A stretch of 64,000 nucleotides of DNA from Absidia repens (taxonomy: Eukaryota > Mucoromycota > Mucoromycetes > Mucorales > Cunninghamellaceae), in the NCBI GenBank assembly GCA_002105175.1, contig MCGE01000039.1, positions 124,001-188,000 of the forward strand. The letters are read 5' to 3'. The notes beneath the pieces are model-generated. The model was not told where the DNA came from and did no database searches. It saw only the letters and a list, made by a program, of their open reading frames with translations. The stretch's first letter is position 1, and each line of letters begins with the position of its first letter. Position numbers and translations under genes: made by a program. Of this stretch, positions 22,108-33,466 are shown piece by piece.

Positions 22108-24287
22108 ATGACTAATGAAAACCAAGATGAACGTTGCTTTAGAGGTATATTTTGTTTTTTGTCTCATAAAATGAAAAGGAGAAAAACACAAACGAATAAC
22201 TGACCACGGTTGACGCTTTTTTTTTTCTTCTATAGAATTGACCTGTGAAAATACTCAACAGCAAAAGCAACAGAAGGAGCAGAAGATACCATTTCAAATT
22301 GTTCTTGTTGACATCAAAAAGGCTGCCAATATTCAAGAAATACATTGTGTTGAAAAACCATTAGAAGGAAACGCGGAAGAATTAAGCTTTGTGGCTTTGT
22401 CATATCGTTGGGGCGAAGTACAAGAAACGATCATCGATACACAGCTTGGCTATTTAGCAACTATCACCTCGTTTGACCTGGAAGATTTTTATTCGCTATG
22501 CAAAATGATGACCAAGGAGCCCGATTTGCAACATGTCAAGTATGTGTGGGTGGATGCCATTTGCGTGGATCAAACCAACTATGAACGACGAAAAGCCACG
22601 ATTCATCAAATGTCCAACATTTACGAACATGCTGCATATATTGTGGCGATACCTGATCTTCACAAACAACACTTGAGAAACGTATCCACAGAACATTATA
22701 AAACCATGTATTATAGTCACAATCATAGTGAATATATTTATCATCTTATTCAAGGGCATACAGAACAACTCAGAAAAATGGACGATGCATTTCTTGACGA
22801 AATCGGCGTGCCTATAGATACCACGTTAAGACAGCTATTGGCAAATTATACCACTTATTTAGCAGATGGATTCACAGAAGCTCAAAATGGCAATTACAAT
22901 TCGAGTGATCCTGAGGACACACTGGATCTTTTATGCGAAATTTATCAAGCGTCCGTCCCTAGCTCTCACAAAGACCTAGCCCTCATAAAAAATCAAACTC
23001 AGAAAGAAATGGGATGGCTTCGCGGTCATTTGGAAGGAGGCGGAAGAGTGGACTACGATAAAGTGGGTCGTCTTTTGCAGGAAAAGCCTGATTTCCGCTG
23101 GAAGAAAATTGGGCGGCATGGCAGCAAGCTGTGGATGCATGAATTAATTCGAAGAAGAGACGCCATCCGGCAAGTCATGCATTTTTTGGAGGATCTCATC
23201 ATGGATTGGTCGACTCGAGTTTGGGTGATCAGCGAATACCACATTGCAAAAAAGAAAAACAACTTCAAGTATTGGTTTCTTCAACTCTCGGCATATGAAA
23301 TGGAAGGCATGCCCTTTTTTAAATTCGATTTTACCGACCCTGCCTTCTCTTCTATCGTTCAAAAAACGGACTTTTTATGGCGAGCACCCGATGACGATCC
23401 CAATCCTGCCCACTTATCATTCCATCGTTTACTTATTAAACAACTCACTACGCAAACTTTTTTTGAAATGATGTTGAAATCCAAGGCAAGCAAAAATGGT
23501 AAGTTTATCATTTCTTTATTCTTTTTTATTTATTTTTTTTAAAAAAAAAAAGTTCAGCACATACGCATATATATATATTCATATCACTCATGTATCAAAT
23601 TATACATGTTTGGTAGAGGATCGATTTTACGCAATTTTGCCGCAATCCAAGTATAAAAGCAAGTTCAACCAAGTGGGTCATTGGAAAATCGATAATATGG
23701 TGTCAGTCAAATTGAAACTGTTTGAAATCATGGATACTAATGACAAGTGGAACCTTTTATTTATGTCTGGGCACGAACATTCCACCAATACGTATCAAGT
23801 ATTACCAACATTTTGTGCTTCAAACATAGACTGGAAAATAGCTTCCGCATTTGGCGACACGTATCCTGGTAATTTTTCCGTCCACAACAACAACAGCGAC
23901 AATGGGTCCTCCTCTGCCATCACACTCCAATATAATAGTAATTTGCGCTTGTATTATCTTCAGTTGTCGCCCAGGGAATATTACATGAGAAAGACAACCT
24001 TTTGTGGAAATGATCTTTCAGATGCGCCTCTCCAAAAAGCCCCGCTACAGAATTATCTTCAAATAGGTAAGCACAGCACCATTCATGTTGTTCGCTTTTA
24101 TAAATATGACCTAAGAGGCATGACACTATCTATTGAAAGATATCAGCTGAATCAGAATAGTATTGTATTGATTGGAAGTTTTGCAGAAAACAAATGGATA
24201 TTATGCAATTACCGCTTGAAAGATGATGATAGTAAATGGGATTATCGTTACAATGATTATAGTGGTATTCTTTTCAATATTTATTAA
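22108..24287 (+). CDS. HET-domain protein E
   Basis: Exons 22108-22144, 22236-23498 and 23617-24287 give 656 residues. The first exon (MTNENQDERCFR) is closest to that of gene A, so A and E probably share a recent ancestor for the 5' end. The Gln stretch is short and mixed with Lys/Glu. The core is canonical (FVALSYRWGE, YVWVDAICVDQTNYERRK), although the helix reads IYEHAAYIVAIPDL. The linker is Gly-rich (RGHLEGGGRVDYDKV). DWSTRVWVISEYHIAKKKNN is followed by PFFKFDFTDPAF, with Asp in place of Asn. The last exon starts EDRFYAILP (residue 434) and ends LFNIY. The 5' block with 'gtgttacgttcctg' at 22000 is shared. Gene F downstream is the most similar neighbour in the middle part (FLWRAPDDDPNPAHLSFHRLL in both). 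Confidence 0.9.
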
Positions 24288-25023
24288 AATAAGTAGTATC
24301 AACGACCAATTCATCAATAAAAAATAAGAAAAAAATGTTGGGTATATACATACTTTCTCTTTTGATCTTCACAGGAAAAAAAAAAAAAAAAAAAAAACCA
24401 CCTCACAAAGCATTTCATATCTCGCCCACATAATTTTCATTTTCTCACTCTTCTTTCTTTTTCATTTTCTTCTTCCGTTTTTCTTCGTCATTGGAACCTC
24501 ATCATGATTATGGCGAACCCAGCTTACTGTCAGGAATAGTTTAGAAGGATTTTCAGCTCAGGAATGACTACGTGCATGGGGAACCTGTCATTTTGAATCT
24601 AGGATCTACAACCACTATTCGATGACTTCATTAGCTTACTTTAGCACGGATGCGGGGTTGAGACTCCGATGGAGTTTAAAAGACCCTAAACCCTGAAAAG
24701 AAACTCAGGTACGAAAAAGCATGACAGAGACCTATCAGAAATTAATTGAAAAGGAAACACATCTTCAGAAGACACTGAAGGAACTAGCAAATTCTGATTA
24801 GGATAAGTCATCACTTTCCCCCGCCCCCTTCCTTTTTTTATTTATTTATTCAACAACAATGAAGAAAACAAGGTTGAGATGTTGGTGTTACGTTCCTGAG
24901 CGTAAATTTGAAAGTGGGTGGTACTTTCCAAGCCCTCAAACGCCATACACGTGCGAAAGAAATTTTATCTTTTTCTTTTTTTTTTTCTTTTTGTTTTTAT
25001 CCTTTATTCAATTCTTTACAATT
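24288..25023. other. Spacer: dispersed repeat and HET promoter block
   Basis: About 24415-24660 is a dispersed-repeat copy starting with a mutated box ('ctcgcccacataat'). From 24665 to 25023 is the HET upstream block in its best preserved form. Its in-frame open reading upstream of 25024 is not taken as coding, because the same sequence is untranslated in the paralogues. Confidence 0.6.
24881..24960 (+). promoter_or_regulatory. Conserved upstream block of the HET genes
   Basis: Landmarks in order: 'gttggtgttacgttcctgag', 'cgtaaatttgaaag', 'ggtactttccaagccctcaa', 'acgccatacacgtgcgaaag'. Equivalent blocks lie upstream of gene A (3251-3330), C (14761-14820), D (17971-18050), E (21991-22060), G (28361-28440) and, on the minus strand, H (57785-57850). 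It ends 60-130 nt before each ATG, so it is a candidate core promoter with shared regulation. Gene B lacks a clear version. Confidence 0.6.
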
Positions 25024-27109
25024 ATGAATAAAATCGATATGGTCGACCAGCAGCAACAGCAATCCCCATTTCAAGTTGTTCTTATTGACATTCAAAAAGC
25101 AGCTATGCGTGAAATCCATTGTGTTGAAAAACCATTGGAAGGAAGCGCGGAACCATTGAGTTTTGTAGCCTTGTCGTATCGTTGGGGTGAAGTACAAGAA
25201 TCCATCATCGATACACAACTTGGGTATTTAGCCACGATCACCTCCTTTGATTTAAAAGATTTTTACTCGCTTTGCAAAAGGATGACCCTTGAGCCTGATT
25301 TAACTTCAATCCAGTATGTGTGGGTGGATGCCATTTGTGTGGATCAAACCAACTATGAACGACGGAAAGCCACCATCCATCACATGTCCAACATTTACGA
25401 AAAAGCCACCTATATTTTGGCTGTCCCTGATCTTCACAAACAACACTTGAGAAACATATCGACAGAATATTCTAAAATCATGTATTATAGTCACAATCAT
25501 AGTGACTATATTTATCATCTTATTCAAGGAAATACTGACCAGCTCAAAAAAATGGACGATGCATTTCTTGACGACATTGGTGCGCCGATCGATCTTACAT
25601 TAAGACAATTGTTGGCAAAAGATACCACTTATCTAGCAGATGGATTCACCGAATTTCAGAAAGGCAATTATAATTCGAGTGATCCGGAGGACACACTGGA
25701 TCTTTTAAGTGAAATCTATCATGCGTCGTTATCGTTATCATCGTTGGTCCCACCGGCTTCGAAAGATCTTGCACCTCTGATGAAACAGCAATCGCCAAAG
25801 GAGGGCCGATGGTTTCGTGGTCATTTAAAGTCAGCAGGAGCAACAACAGCACCAGCAGCTGCAGCAGAGGGGTTGCTTCATTACGATAAAGTGGCGCATC
25901 TTTTGCTGGACAATCCTCATCATCGGTGGAAGAAGATCGGGCAACAGGGCAGCAGCAGGATGTGGACGCATGAATTGATTCGAAGAAGGAACGCTATTCG
26001 GCAAGTCATGCATTTTTTAGAGGATCTGATACTGGATTGGTCCACGCGTGTTTGGGTAATCAGCGAATTTCATATTGCAAAACAGAAAAACAACCTCAAG
26101 TATTGGTTTCTTCAACTCTCGCCAACAGCAACACCAATAAAAGATGTGTCGTTTTTCACGTTTGACTTTACCAACCCTGCATTTGCCTCTGTCGTTCAAA
26201 CCACCCGCTTTCTTTGGAGAGCACCCGATGACGATCCCAATCCTGCCCACCTTTCCTTCCATCGTTTGTTGATCAAACAACTCAATACACAACTCTTTTT
26301 TGAAATGGTGTTGAAATCCAAAGCTAGCAAAAATGGTAACTTCAAATAAATAAAAAAAAATTCACAAATTTACATATTAATATATATCTAAATATGTAGA
26401 GGATCGATTTTATGCCATATTGCCACAATCCAAGTACAAAGACAAAGTCAACCAAGTGGATCATTGGAAAATTAATACGTTATTGTCGGTCAAGTTGAAA
26501 CTTTTTGAAATCATGGATACGAAGGACAAATGGACGCTTTTATTTTTAGCAGGGCACCACCGAGCGTCCAATACATTTGAAGTGTTACCAACCTTCTGTG
26601 CATCGAATATAGACTGGAAAGCAACTACCACATTTTTCGAAAAGTATCCATGCAATTTTGTCACGAACAACAACAAGGAACCTTTTTCTTCCACCAGCGC
26701 TGTCATCAGCCTCCGTTGTACCCAGAAGCATGCGTTGCAGCAGCGCCTGTATTACCTTCGGGTGAAACCCAAGGAATATTATGTAAAGAAGAAACCCTAC
26801 TACAATCGCGAAAATAGTCATGCAACATCGAAAAAAACATTATACAATCAACTTCAAGTCGATAGCCTCAGTTTTATTGAAATTGTATGTCTGCCTCAGT
26901 ATGACCTCGCATCCCCCCAATATGACCTCACATCCACCATCCCAACTGCGACGATCAGAAAATATACATATATCAATGGTATTGCTTTGATTGGCAGTTT
27001 TGCAGAAAACAAATGGACATTATGTTACGAAAACTGGCAGTATAATTTGTACAACTATGAGCGTCATTTCAATGATGATAAATATGGTACTGTTTTCAAT
27101 ATCTATTAG
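25024..27109 (+). CDS. HET-domain protein F (first intron absent)
   Basis: Two exons, 25024-26335 and 26400-27109, give 673 residues. The ATG at 25024 (MNKIDMVDQQQQQ) lies where the paralogues have their tiny first exon, but the reading frame runs straight into the Gln tract, so the first intron and the ELT segment have been deleted together. The frame is open further upstream, but that sequence is the conserved promoter block. The core is canonical: FVALSYRWGE, YVWVDAICVDQTNYERRK, NIYEKATYILAVPDL. The linker is Ala/Thr/Pro-rich (TTAPAAAAEG), unlike any other copy. DWSTRVWVISEFHIAK has Phe for Tyr. The last exon (residue 438, EDRFYAILP) has a short tandem duplication, QYDLASPQYDLTS, and ends VFNIY. 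The second intron is 64 nt. Confidence 0.9.
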
Positions 27110-28518
27110 TAAAACAAATGGATGTGCAATCAATCGATGAATAATATATGTACGATTGCTTCTTTTTTTTTTTTTTTTTTTTTTTTGGCCTTTGGATAAT
27201 AAAATCAATATCCATCTATTTCAATGCTCATGGCGAAGGCAGAAGATTATAGAATCATGTTTTTAAAAAAAATCATCATCCCAACCTCAGTGACCCATGG
27301 GAAGGTTTCAAAGCCCGCCCACGTGGAAGTTTTCCATTGAACTTCAATTAGTGTCAGGACTAGTTTAGAAGAGTTTTCATCTCAAGGATGACAAGATGCA
27401 TGGGTAAACCCTTTCATTTTGGATCTAGGATCTGATCACAATGGATGACTTCGTTTGAGTCACCATTAACTTAGTTTAATGTTAGTTTGTCCTTAGTTTT
27501 CTCTATATATGAATAAAATATATCTATTTTCACTTGCTTCAACGAAGAAAAAAAAAATTCCTCTCAGTCTCTTTCAAGCCATGCGCAATAGATCTCTGTA
27601 CTACAGGGTTAGTGTTGACAGTTGTTATACTTCGCTAATATATATATATATATATATATATCGTTTTTCTATTGTCTTGTATAGTATAATAGATCTGTCT
27701 TCGCAACAGTTCCTTTAGGTTAGTAATGATCACTCATCAGATATCACCATGAGTTTCACTCGTGCTTCCTCCATGAAATTTTTTGTTACAATGTGCCGCA
27801 CGCCTTCAGTTTAATAATGTATCCAAATAAGCGTCAATAAAACATATCATTCTGATTACCCCATCTCCTCCTCTCTTTCCTCAATCTATTGTATAATGAC
27901 GAAGGTCGCTGTTGTAGTTATGATCTTGCGTGATTTCTTTTTTTTGTAAATGTGAAATTCGGTGGTAGGATGTCGTGAGGATATATATATGAATAGATGA
28001 TCCTCAAATGGATTACCATATTCCAAGTTTTGGCAAGGCAGGAGAAATGACCTTGTGTAAAAAGATCAAAGGGTGTAGATGGGCAATTCAAAGCCCCCTC
28101 CCCCCCTCCTCACCATGAAGAATATCGACATATTAGTTCCCAGATCTTTTGAAATAAAATAACGGACCAGAAAAAAAAAAAGATTCAGGTAGCAAACGAT
28201 ATCAACACGAATGACAGAGACCTGCCAGATATGTTGAAAATAGGGAATTCAGTAATAACAAAAAAAAAAAAAAAAAAAAAAAACTGATATCCATTGAATA
28301 CAATAGGTTTCGATTTGTCTTTCTAATCAACAACAACAGTAAAAAAAAAAAAAAAAAAAATGTCGGTGCCAACATCCTCTACGCAAACTTTAAATCCGGT
28401 GTATTTATCAGCTCGTCAAACGCCACACATGTGTCACAAAAAATACCTTTTTATTCTTCCAAGTTAGTAATTTCTCTTGTTTTTTTCTCTCTCTCTCTCA
28501 TTATTCCCTTTTTTCTTT
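27110..28518. other. Spacer: dispersed repeat, (TA)n, HET upstream block
   Basis: Positions 27300-27760 hold a dispersed-repeat copy. Positions 27640-27662 are a (TA)n run. Positions 27770-28150 are unassigned. From 28170 ('aaaaaaagattcaggtagcaaac') the sequence resembles the HET upstream block, interrupted by two poly(A) runs near 28260 and 28340. Confidence 0.55.
27300..27760 (+). repeat. Dispersed repeat copy
   Basis: Begins near 'aaagcccgcccacgtggaag', continues with 'gtgtcaggactagtttagaa', 'gatgacaagatgcatgggta', 'ttcattttggatctaggatc', 'ttagtttaatgttagtttgt' and an AATAAAA, and ends with 'ggttagtaatgatcac'. It lies about 200 bp after the stop of HET gene F, the same relation as after genes A, E and G. 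Confidence 0.75.
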
Positions 28519-30605
28519 ATGACTAAAGACAACCCACTGGATCACCGTGTTCAAGGTATGAGATGGGACGAAGAAAATTAAACCAACAATAAACAACAAT
28601 GAATAACTCGACTTTTTGTTGTTGTTTTTTTTCGTAGAATTACCATGTGATGACACTCAGCAGCATCAGCAAGAGCAGCAAAACGTATTTCACATTGTGC
28701 TTGTGGACATTGAAAAAACCGCCATTGATAAAGAAGTGCATTGCGTTGAAAAGCCATTGGGTGGTGTTGGTGACACAAAAGACGACTTAAGGTTTGTTGC
28801 AATATCTTACCGTTGGGGTGAATTACAGGAACAAATCGTCGATACAGGGCTCGGCTACTTGGCATCCATCACGTCGTTTGCATTGGATGATTTTTATGAT
28901 CTTTGCCGCACAATAAGAAGCGAACCCGATTTGAAATCGATCAAGTATGTGTGGGTGGATGCGATTTGTGTGGACCAGACCAACTATGAACGACGGAAAG
29001 CCACGATTCGTCAAATGTCTCGTATTTATGAAAATGCCACCTCTATTTTGGCGGTGCCTGATCTTCACAAGCAACACTTGATTAATGTATCGACCACCAA
29101 TGCAGATATCATTGCCGATTTTTTTGAATATCGAAATTATATTTATTACCTCATTCAAGGCAATGCGGATGCGCTTGTTCGTCAGGACAATGCATTTCTC
29201 GACGATATTGATGTGCCCAAAGATCCAATGTTAAGACGCTTGCTCACAAAGTATACGCATTGTTTTATGGAAGGATTTACACATACCTGTCTCACGAGCC
29301 GGTTTGAGACGGAGGTCTTGGTGGAAGAATTATATGGCATGCACGAAGTAGATGCTACAACAACAGGGAAGAATCAAAGACAACATGTCCAAACACGCTA
29401 TGCGTCTATTGAAGGATGGCTTTGTCGTGCGAACAAAGAAGAACATCATTCAAGGACTTGGTTGGATGAGGTATGGACCGGCAAGCGAGATAAATATGAC
29501 ACCCCCATCTTGCCATGGAAGCATCATATCATTAAAAGAAACGACATCATCCGACGCATCATGGTGTTTTTATCGGATCTCATCCATGATTGGTCCTCGC
29601 GTGTTTGGGTGATCAGTGAATACCACATGGCAAAAAACAAAAATAACCTAAAGTATTGGTTTCTTGGACTTTACATGTGGGGATTGCCATGTTTTAAATT
29701 TGATTTTAGGATCGAGATCAAATCAGGTGATATTGTTGCAGATGATACCCTTGTGGACATCCAATTCCACAAAACATTAATCAGACAACTCAAAGAAAAA
29801 ACTTTTCTTGAAATGATGCTGAACTCCAAAGCGAGTAAAAATGGTACGTTGACTTTATTCCTTTTTTTTTTTTTTTTTTTTCAGTCAAACCTAACTGTTT
29901 TTTTTTTTAATGTATAAATAATGTTATCATATCATACCATTTGTAGAGGATCGATTTTATGCCATTTTGCCACACACAAAGTATAAGTACAAAGTCAACC
30001 AAGTGGAACATTGGGAAATTAGCTCAATGGTTTCAGTCAAATTAAAACTCTTCGAAATGATGGATGTCAAAGACAAGTTGACACTTTTATATTTGAGCAG
30101 CGGGTGCTGCAGTGATTACGAAGTGCGACGTCCAGTATTACCCTCATTTGCAACACCGGCAACAGCAACAACACCGGTAACCACGTGGGCTGGCGAGGTG
30201 GATGACTTGGTCCAAGAAAAATCACCCAATTTCGATTTAAGCAAACCATCTACGATCACATTTAATCACTGTGATTATGATGGGCACCTCTACTATTATC
30301 TTCAGGTGACGCCCAAAAAATATTCCGTGCTATCTAAATCCTATCATTATGGCGTTGGTCGATGTGTGGATCTACAAAAAAAGGTACTATGCACTCATTT
30401 TAAACTCGATGAACACAGCTTGACGATTGACTTTGTACGTCTCTCTTATTTTGACGAAAACGATGAATATAAAATCTATCTCGCGGGAAGTTTTGCAGAG
30501 AGCATATGGACACTCGGCATTAATGTGAGATGTTATATGCAGAACGATAATGGCTGGGATTGTTATGACAATGATAATCCAATTACCGTTTTCAATATCT
30601 TTTGA
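28519..30605 (+). CDS. HET-domain protein G
   Basis: Exons 28519-28555, 28638-29843 and 29947-30605 give 633 residues. Start MTKDNPLDHRVQ, then ELPCDDTQQHQQEQQ. The core is FVAISYRWGE (Ile for Leu), YVWVDAICVDQTNYERRK, then RIYENATSILAVPDL. The central part is divergent: the usual DLLCEIYQAS/DYDKV linker is replaced by an unrelated stretch with VEELYGMHEVDATTTGKNQ and a Trp-rich segment, so this copy has its own linker type. DWSSRVWVISEYHMAKNKNN follows. The last exon starts EDRFYAILP at residue 415 and ends VFNIF, the only copy without the terminal Tyr. The second intron contains two poly(T) runs. It is the last gene of the plus-strand array. Confidence 0.88.
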
Positions 30606-31040
30606 AATCTGGTAACATATGATCCAATGAAAATGATGATGATGAAGGACACACCATCAATAAATAAAAAGCCGATATCTTTTTTTTTTTCTTTGGAATT
30701 CATGGTAGGACGAAGTCTGAGGACGAGGTTTGAAAGTGATATGTAAAAGTGTGGGTATTGATCAATACCGAGTTGGGAAGATTACCAATACCAATTTATG
30801 AAAGAAAAAGAAACAACGTGTTTCTCAGATATGGATATTGACAACACATTGTAGTTTTTATTATCGTGAACGTATAAGTGACAAATGAACATATTCCGCG
30901 TTGCTAAATGGATGAGCCCAGAATCACCATAAGAGAAGAACTACCACGCTGCATTGCCTGGTGTTTGATTTGAATGTCCGCCCACGTGGGGGGTTTTTTT
31001 TTTTTTTTTTTTTTTTTGCTTTTTCCCGCTTTTTATTACG

Positions 31041-31080
<40 letters not shown>

Positions 31081-32367
31081 CTTTCCTTTATCGTTCAACA
31101 TTTATGAGGTCAAGATGAACTTGCGTTAACATCAGGACCAGTTTAGACGGGTTTCCGGCTCAGGGATGACAAGATGCATGGGGAAAGCCTATCATTTTGG
31201 ATCTAGGATCTACAATCCCCCATTAGATGTCTTCATTAGCTTAATTTAGTGTTAGTTTTCTCCGTAGTTTGTATCAACATCTTAATAAAATAATGTCACT
31301 TTTTACTTGTTCCAATGAAAGATATGGCCCGTTAGTCTAATGTCTTGTATAGTAGCTCTCCCATTTTACAATTGTCCCTTTAGATTAGTATGGACCATTC
31401 TTCGCATCTTACATTGATCTCTATTATGTTTCCTCCATTACATAGATCCTTCTCTGATACAGCAAATTCCTCTCTTTAGTATCTGTCAATATGTTTCTTA
31501 AATAAAAGTCCCTTTTTATTTATCATATTCTCACCCATCAAAGTATGAGCAATGTTGCTACGGTACCTATCTTTTGAGTGTTCTACCAAATACTTAATAC
31601 TAGTTTTCACCCACTATAACTACGATCTTTTTTTTTTCTCATACCACCGTGTATCCCAGGAATCAATTGGTAGAATTAGATCCCTTCCAATCAGTGGTAG
31701 TCATATTCCCCTCCTGAGACTTAAAAATTGGCCTCCAGTTCAAAATCCACTTGGTGGTCGTATCTACACTCTCCACCACACATATTAAGCATAACATCCA
31801 ATAGACTATACATACTGTAAAGTAGATTACAGCCCGAACTTTATTTATTTATTTTTTTTCGCCAATTTTTCTAGAATACGAAAGAAGAAAAAGGATAAAG
31901 ATATGGAAGAGCCATTTTTTAAGGGGGAATAAGGAGATGCTCGGGAATATTTGGGCGTTTTCTATTTACTTTGGTGAAATGAAGGACACCTGTTTTTGGT
32001 TCATATCATGAATGGACGTGATGTTACTATATGTCAGACATGAGCTCTAATAATTGTCGGGTGCTTATATTACTTTCTTCAAACCCTTCCTCTAAACCAT
32101 GAGGACAGGAAAAAATAAATATAAGGAGGACTTTGTGGCTGTATTCGCATGTAAGAAAAAAATAAGGGGGCGGGGGGTGGACGGATCTACTATATGCTCT
32201 CGATTCATCCCCACACCCCCTTTTTTTTATTTTATTTTTTCGATTCCTTTGATTATCCAGAAATACGGAGCCTATCAATATCTTGTCACAAAGATATAAA
32301 AGAGAAGGGGTTCTTTTTAACAAAAACCGAACTCATTCTATCTATTTTATTTACTGATTTCTCATTT
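30606..32367. repeat. Second copy of the segmental duplication (31131-33000)
   Basis: The stretch 30606-30960 is unassigned. About 30970-31420 is a dispersed-repeat copy opening with 'gtccgcccacgtgggg' and containing a (CT)n run at 31042-31078. From 31131 the sequence pairs with 5901 onward and carries the same non-coding landmarks ('gaccattcttcgcatcttac', 'tctcataccaccgtgt' near 31637, the C-rich run before the TATA box). Confidence 0.8.
32295..32302 (+). promoter_or_regulatory. TATA box of the gene at 32368
   Basis: TATAAAAG, 73 nt before the ATG, identical in position to the one at 7041-7048 in the duplicated segment. Confidence 0.6.
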
Positions 32368-32763
32368 ATGATGCCAATCTCCATGCCACCTATATCGATC
32401 CTCTTTTTCTTGTTTTTATGGACAATCATTGCGGTCGTTGTAGCTCAGGATCCGACGGTAAAAATTGTTTACGATACACCAAACTACGGCGGCCGCCCCA
32501 CTCCAGATGAAACGATGGCGGAGCGATTTAAGACCGGGGACTGTATTCCTGCTGCCCAGTCATATGAAAAACCCGTCGTGGGTCTTGTTCATGACCGCGC
32601 CATTCGGGGTGCTGCTGCTCATCCTGCGCTCTGTGTGCAATATGAATTGGAAGGTTGCCAAGGAAAAGTCCTGGACCAAAAAAACTTTGAACTACAGCAA
32701 AATTATAACCCTATCCCTGTTGACTACAACATAGCCAAGTCGTTCGTTTGCATTCCAAAATAG
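32368..32763 (+). CDS. Small secreted four-cysteine protein, copy 3
   Basis: One exon, 131 residues, starting MMPISMPPIS as in copy 2. An open frame extends 174 nt further upstream but crosses the TATA box at 32295, so the downstream ATG is used. Signal peptide to about residue 26 (IIAVVVAQ). Mature part: TVKIVYDTPNYGG, then cysteines in GDC, ALCVQYE, EGCQGK and FVCIPK, and the KVLDQKNFELQQ segment. The differences from copy 2 concentrate between the YGG motif and the second cysteine. Function unknown; secretion is clear from the leader. A HET remnant follows 250 bp downstream, as it does after copy 2. Confidence 0.83.
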   Translation: MMPISMPPISILFFLFLWTIIAVVVAQDPTVKIVYDTPNYGGRPTPDETMAERFKTGDCIPAAQSYEKPVVGLVHDRAIRGAAAHPALCVQYELEGCQGKVLDQKNFELQQNYNPIPVDYNIAKSFVCIPK

Positions 32764-33009
32764 AAAATGTAGTATGATAGATCAATCCTCTTTCTTTCAA
32801 TTTTTTTTTTTTTTTTGATATTATATTAAACAAATAAACGCTTTTTTTTTTTTTTTTGGTTTCGTGCAGATGTAGAGAATGAACATGTCGAAAACGTTAT
32901 TATGTTAAGACGCTAAAAAAAGCATCAGATCCTAATGGCTAAAAAAAGAAAATGTGTGCGTATAATACCACAATAAATGGCACCTTTTGAATCCAAGCGG
33001 AGGATCCCC

Positions 33010-33466
33010 CCTCGTGCTCTCCTTCACAGGGCACACCTGGATGATGTATCTACAGAGAACGCCAACATGGCACAACGTTTTTGCAAGACTGGTTTATATA
33101 TATATATTCAAGGAAATACAAAAAAAAATCTTTATTCATTTGAAGGACAATAGATCCTTGATCAAGTCAATGTGTCAAAAGATCGTCTGTTAAGACAATG
33201 GTTGACTTCATATAAAAATAAAAATAAAATGGTATACAATACTTTTCAACTCGATAAGCACAGTTTTATTGAAGTTGTATGTTTGCTTGTATCCATATGA
33301 TGTAAATGACATGCCATTCAGGGCTTGGAGAAAAATATCGTTATATAAACAATGTGACATTAATTGGGAGATGATGATATGCTATGAACACTGGACATTA
33401 TTCCATTTGAATTATCTGCTACTTATTATAGTAATAATAATGTTGCTGTTTTTAATATCTATTAAA
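33010..33466 (+). pseudogene. HET-family remnant (internally deleted)
   Basis: Two pieces of a HET gene are joined by a deletion. Positions 33010-33213 match the region after the HET core: 'cttcacagggcacacctgga' corresponds to LHKQHL, 'tatattcaaggaaatac' to YIYHLIQGNT, and 'aaaagatcgtctgttaagacaatgg' to KDRTLRQL. At about 33230 it jumps into the last exon ('caactcgataagcacagttttattgaa' corresponds to QLDKHSFIE) and ends with 'gttgctgtttttaatatctattaa', that is VAVFNIY-stop. About 800 bp, including DWSTRVWVISEY and the intron, are lost, and several stops break the frame. Confidence 0.8.

Noticed and set aside
24859..25023. Upstream extension of HET gene F by 55 codons in frame
   Set aside because: This sequence is the conserved non-coding promoter block of the other HET genes; the Gln tract and the ATG at 25024 align with their starts.
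32194..32367. N-terminal extension of the secreted protein at 32368
   Set aside because: The extension crosses the TATA box and is not open in the duplicated copy at 7114.
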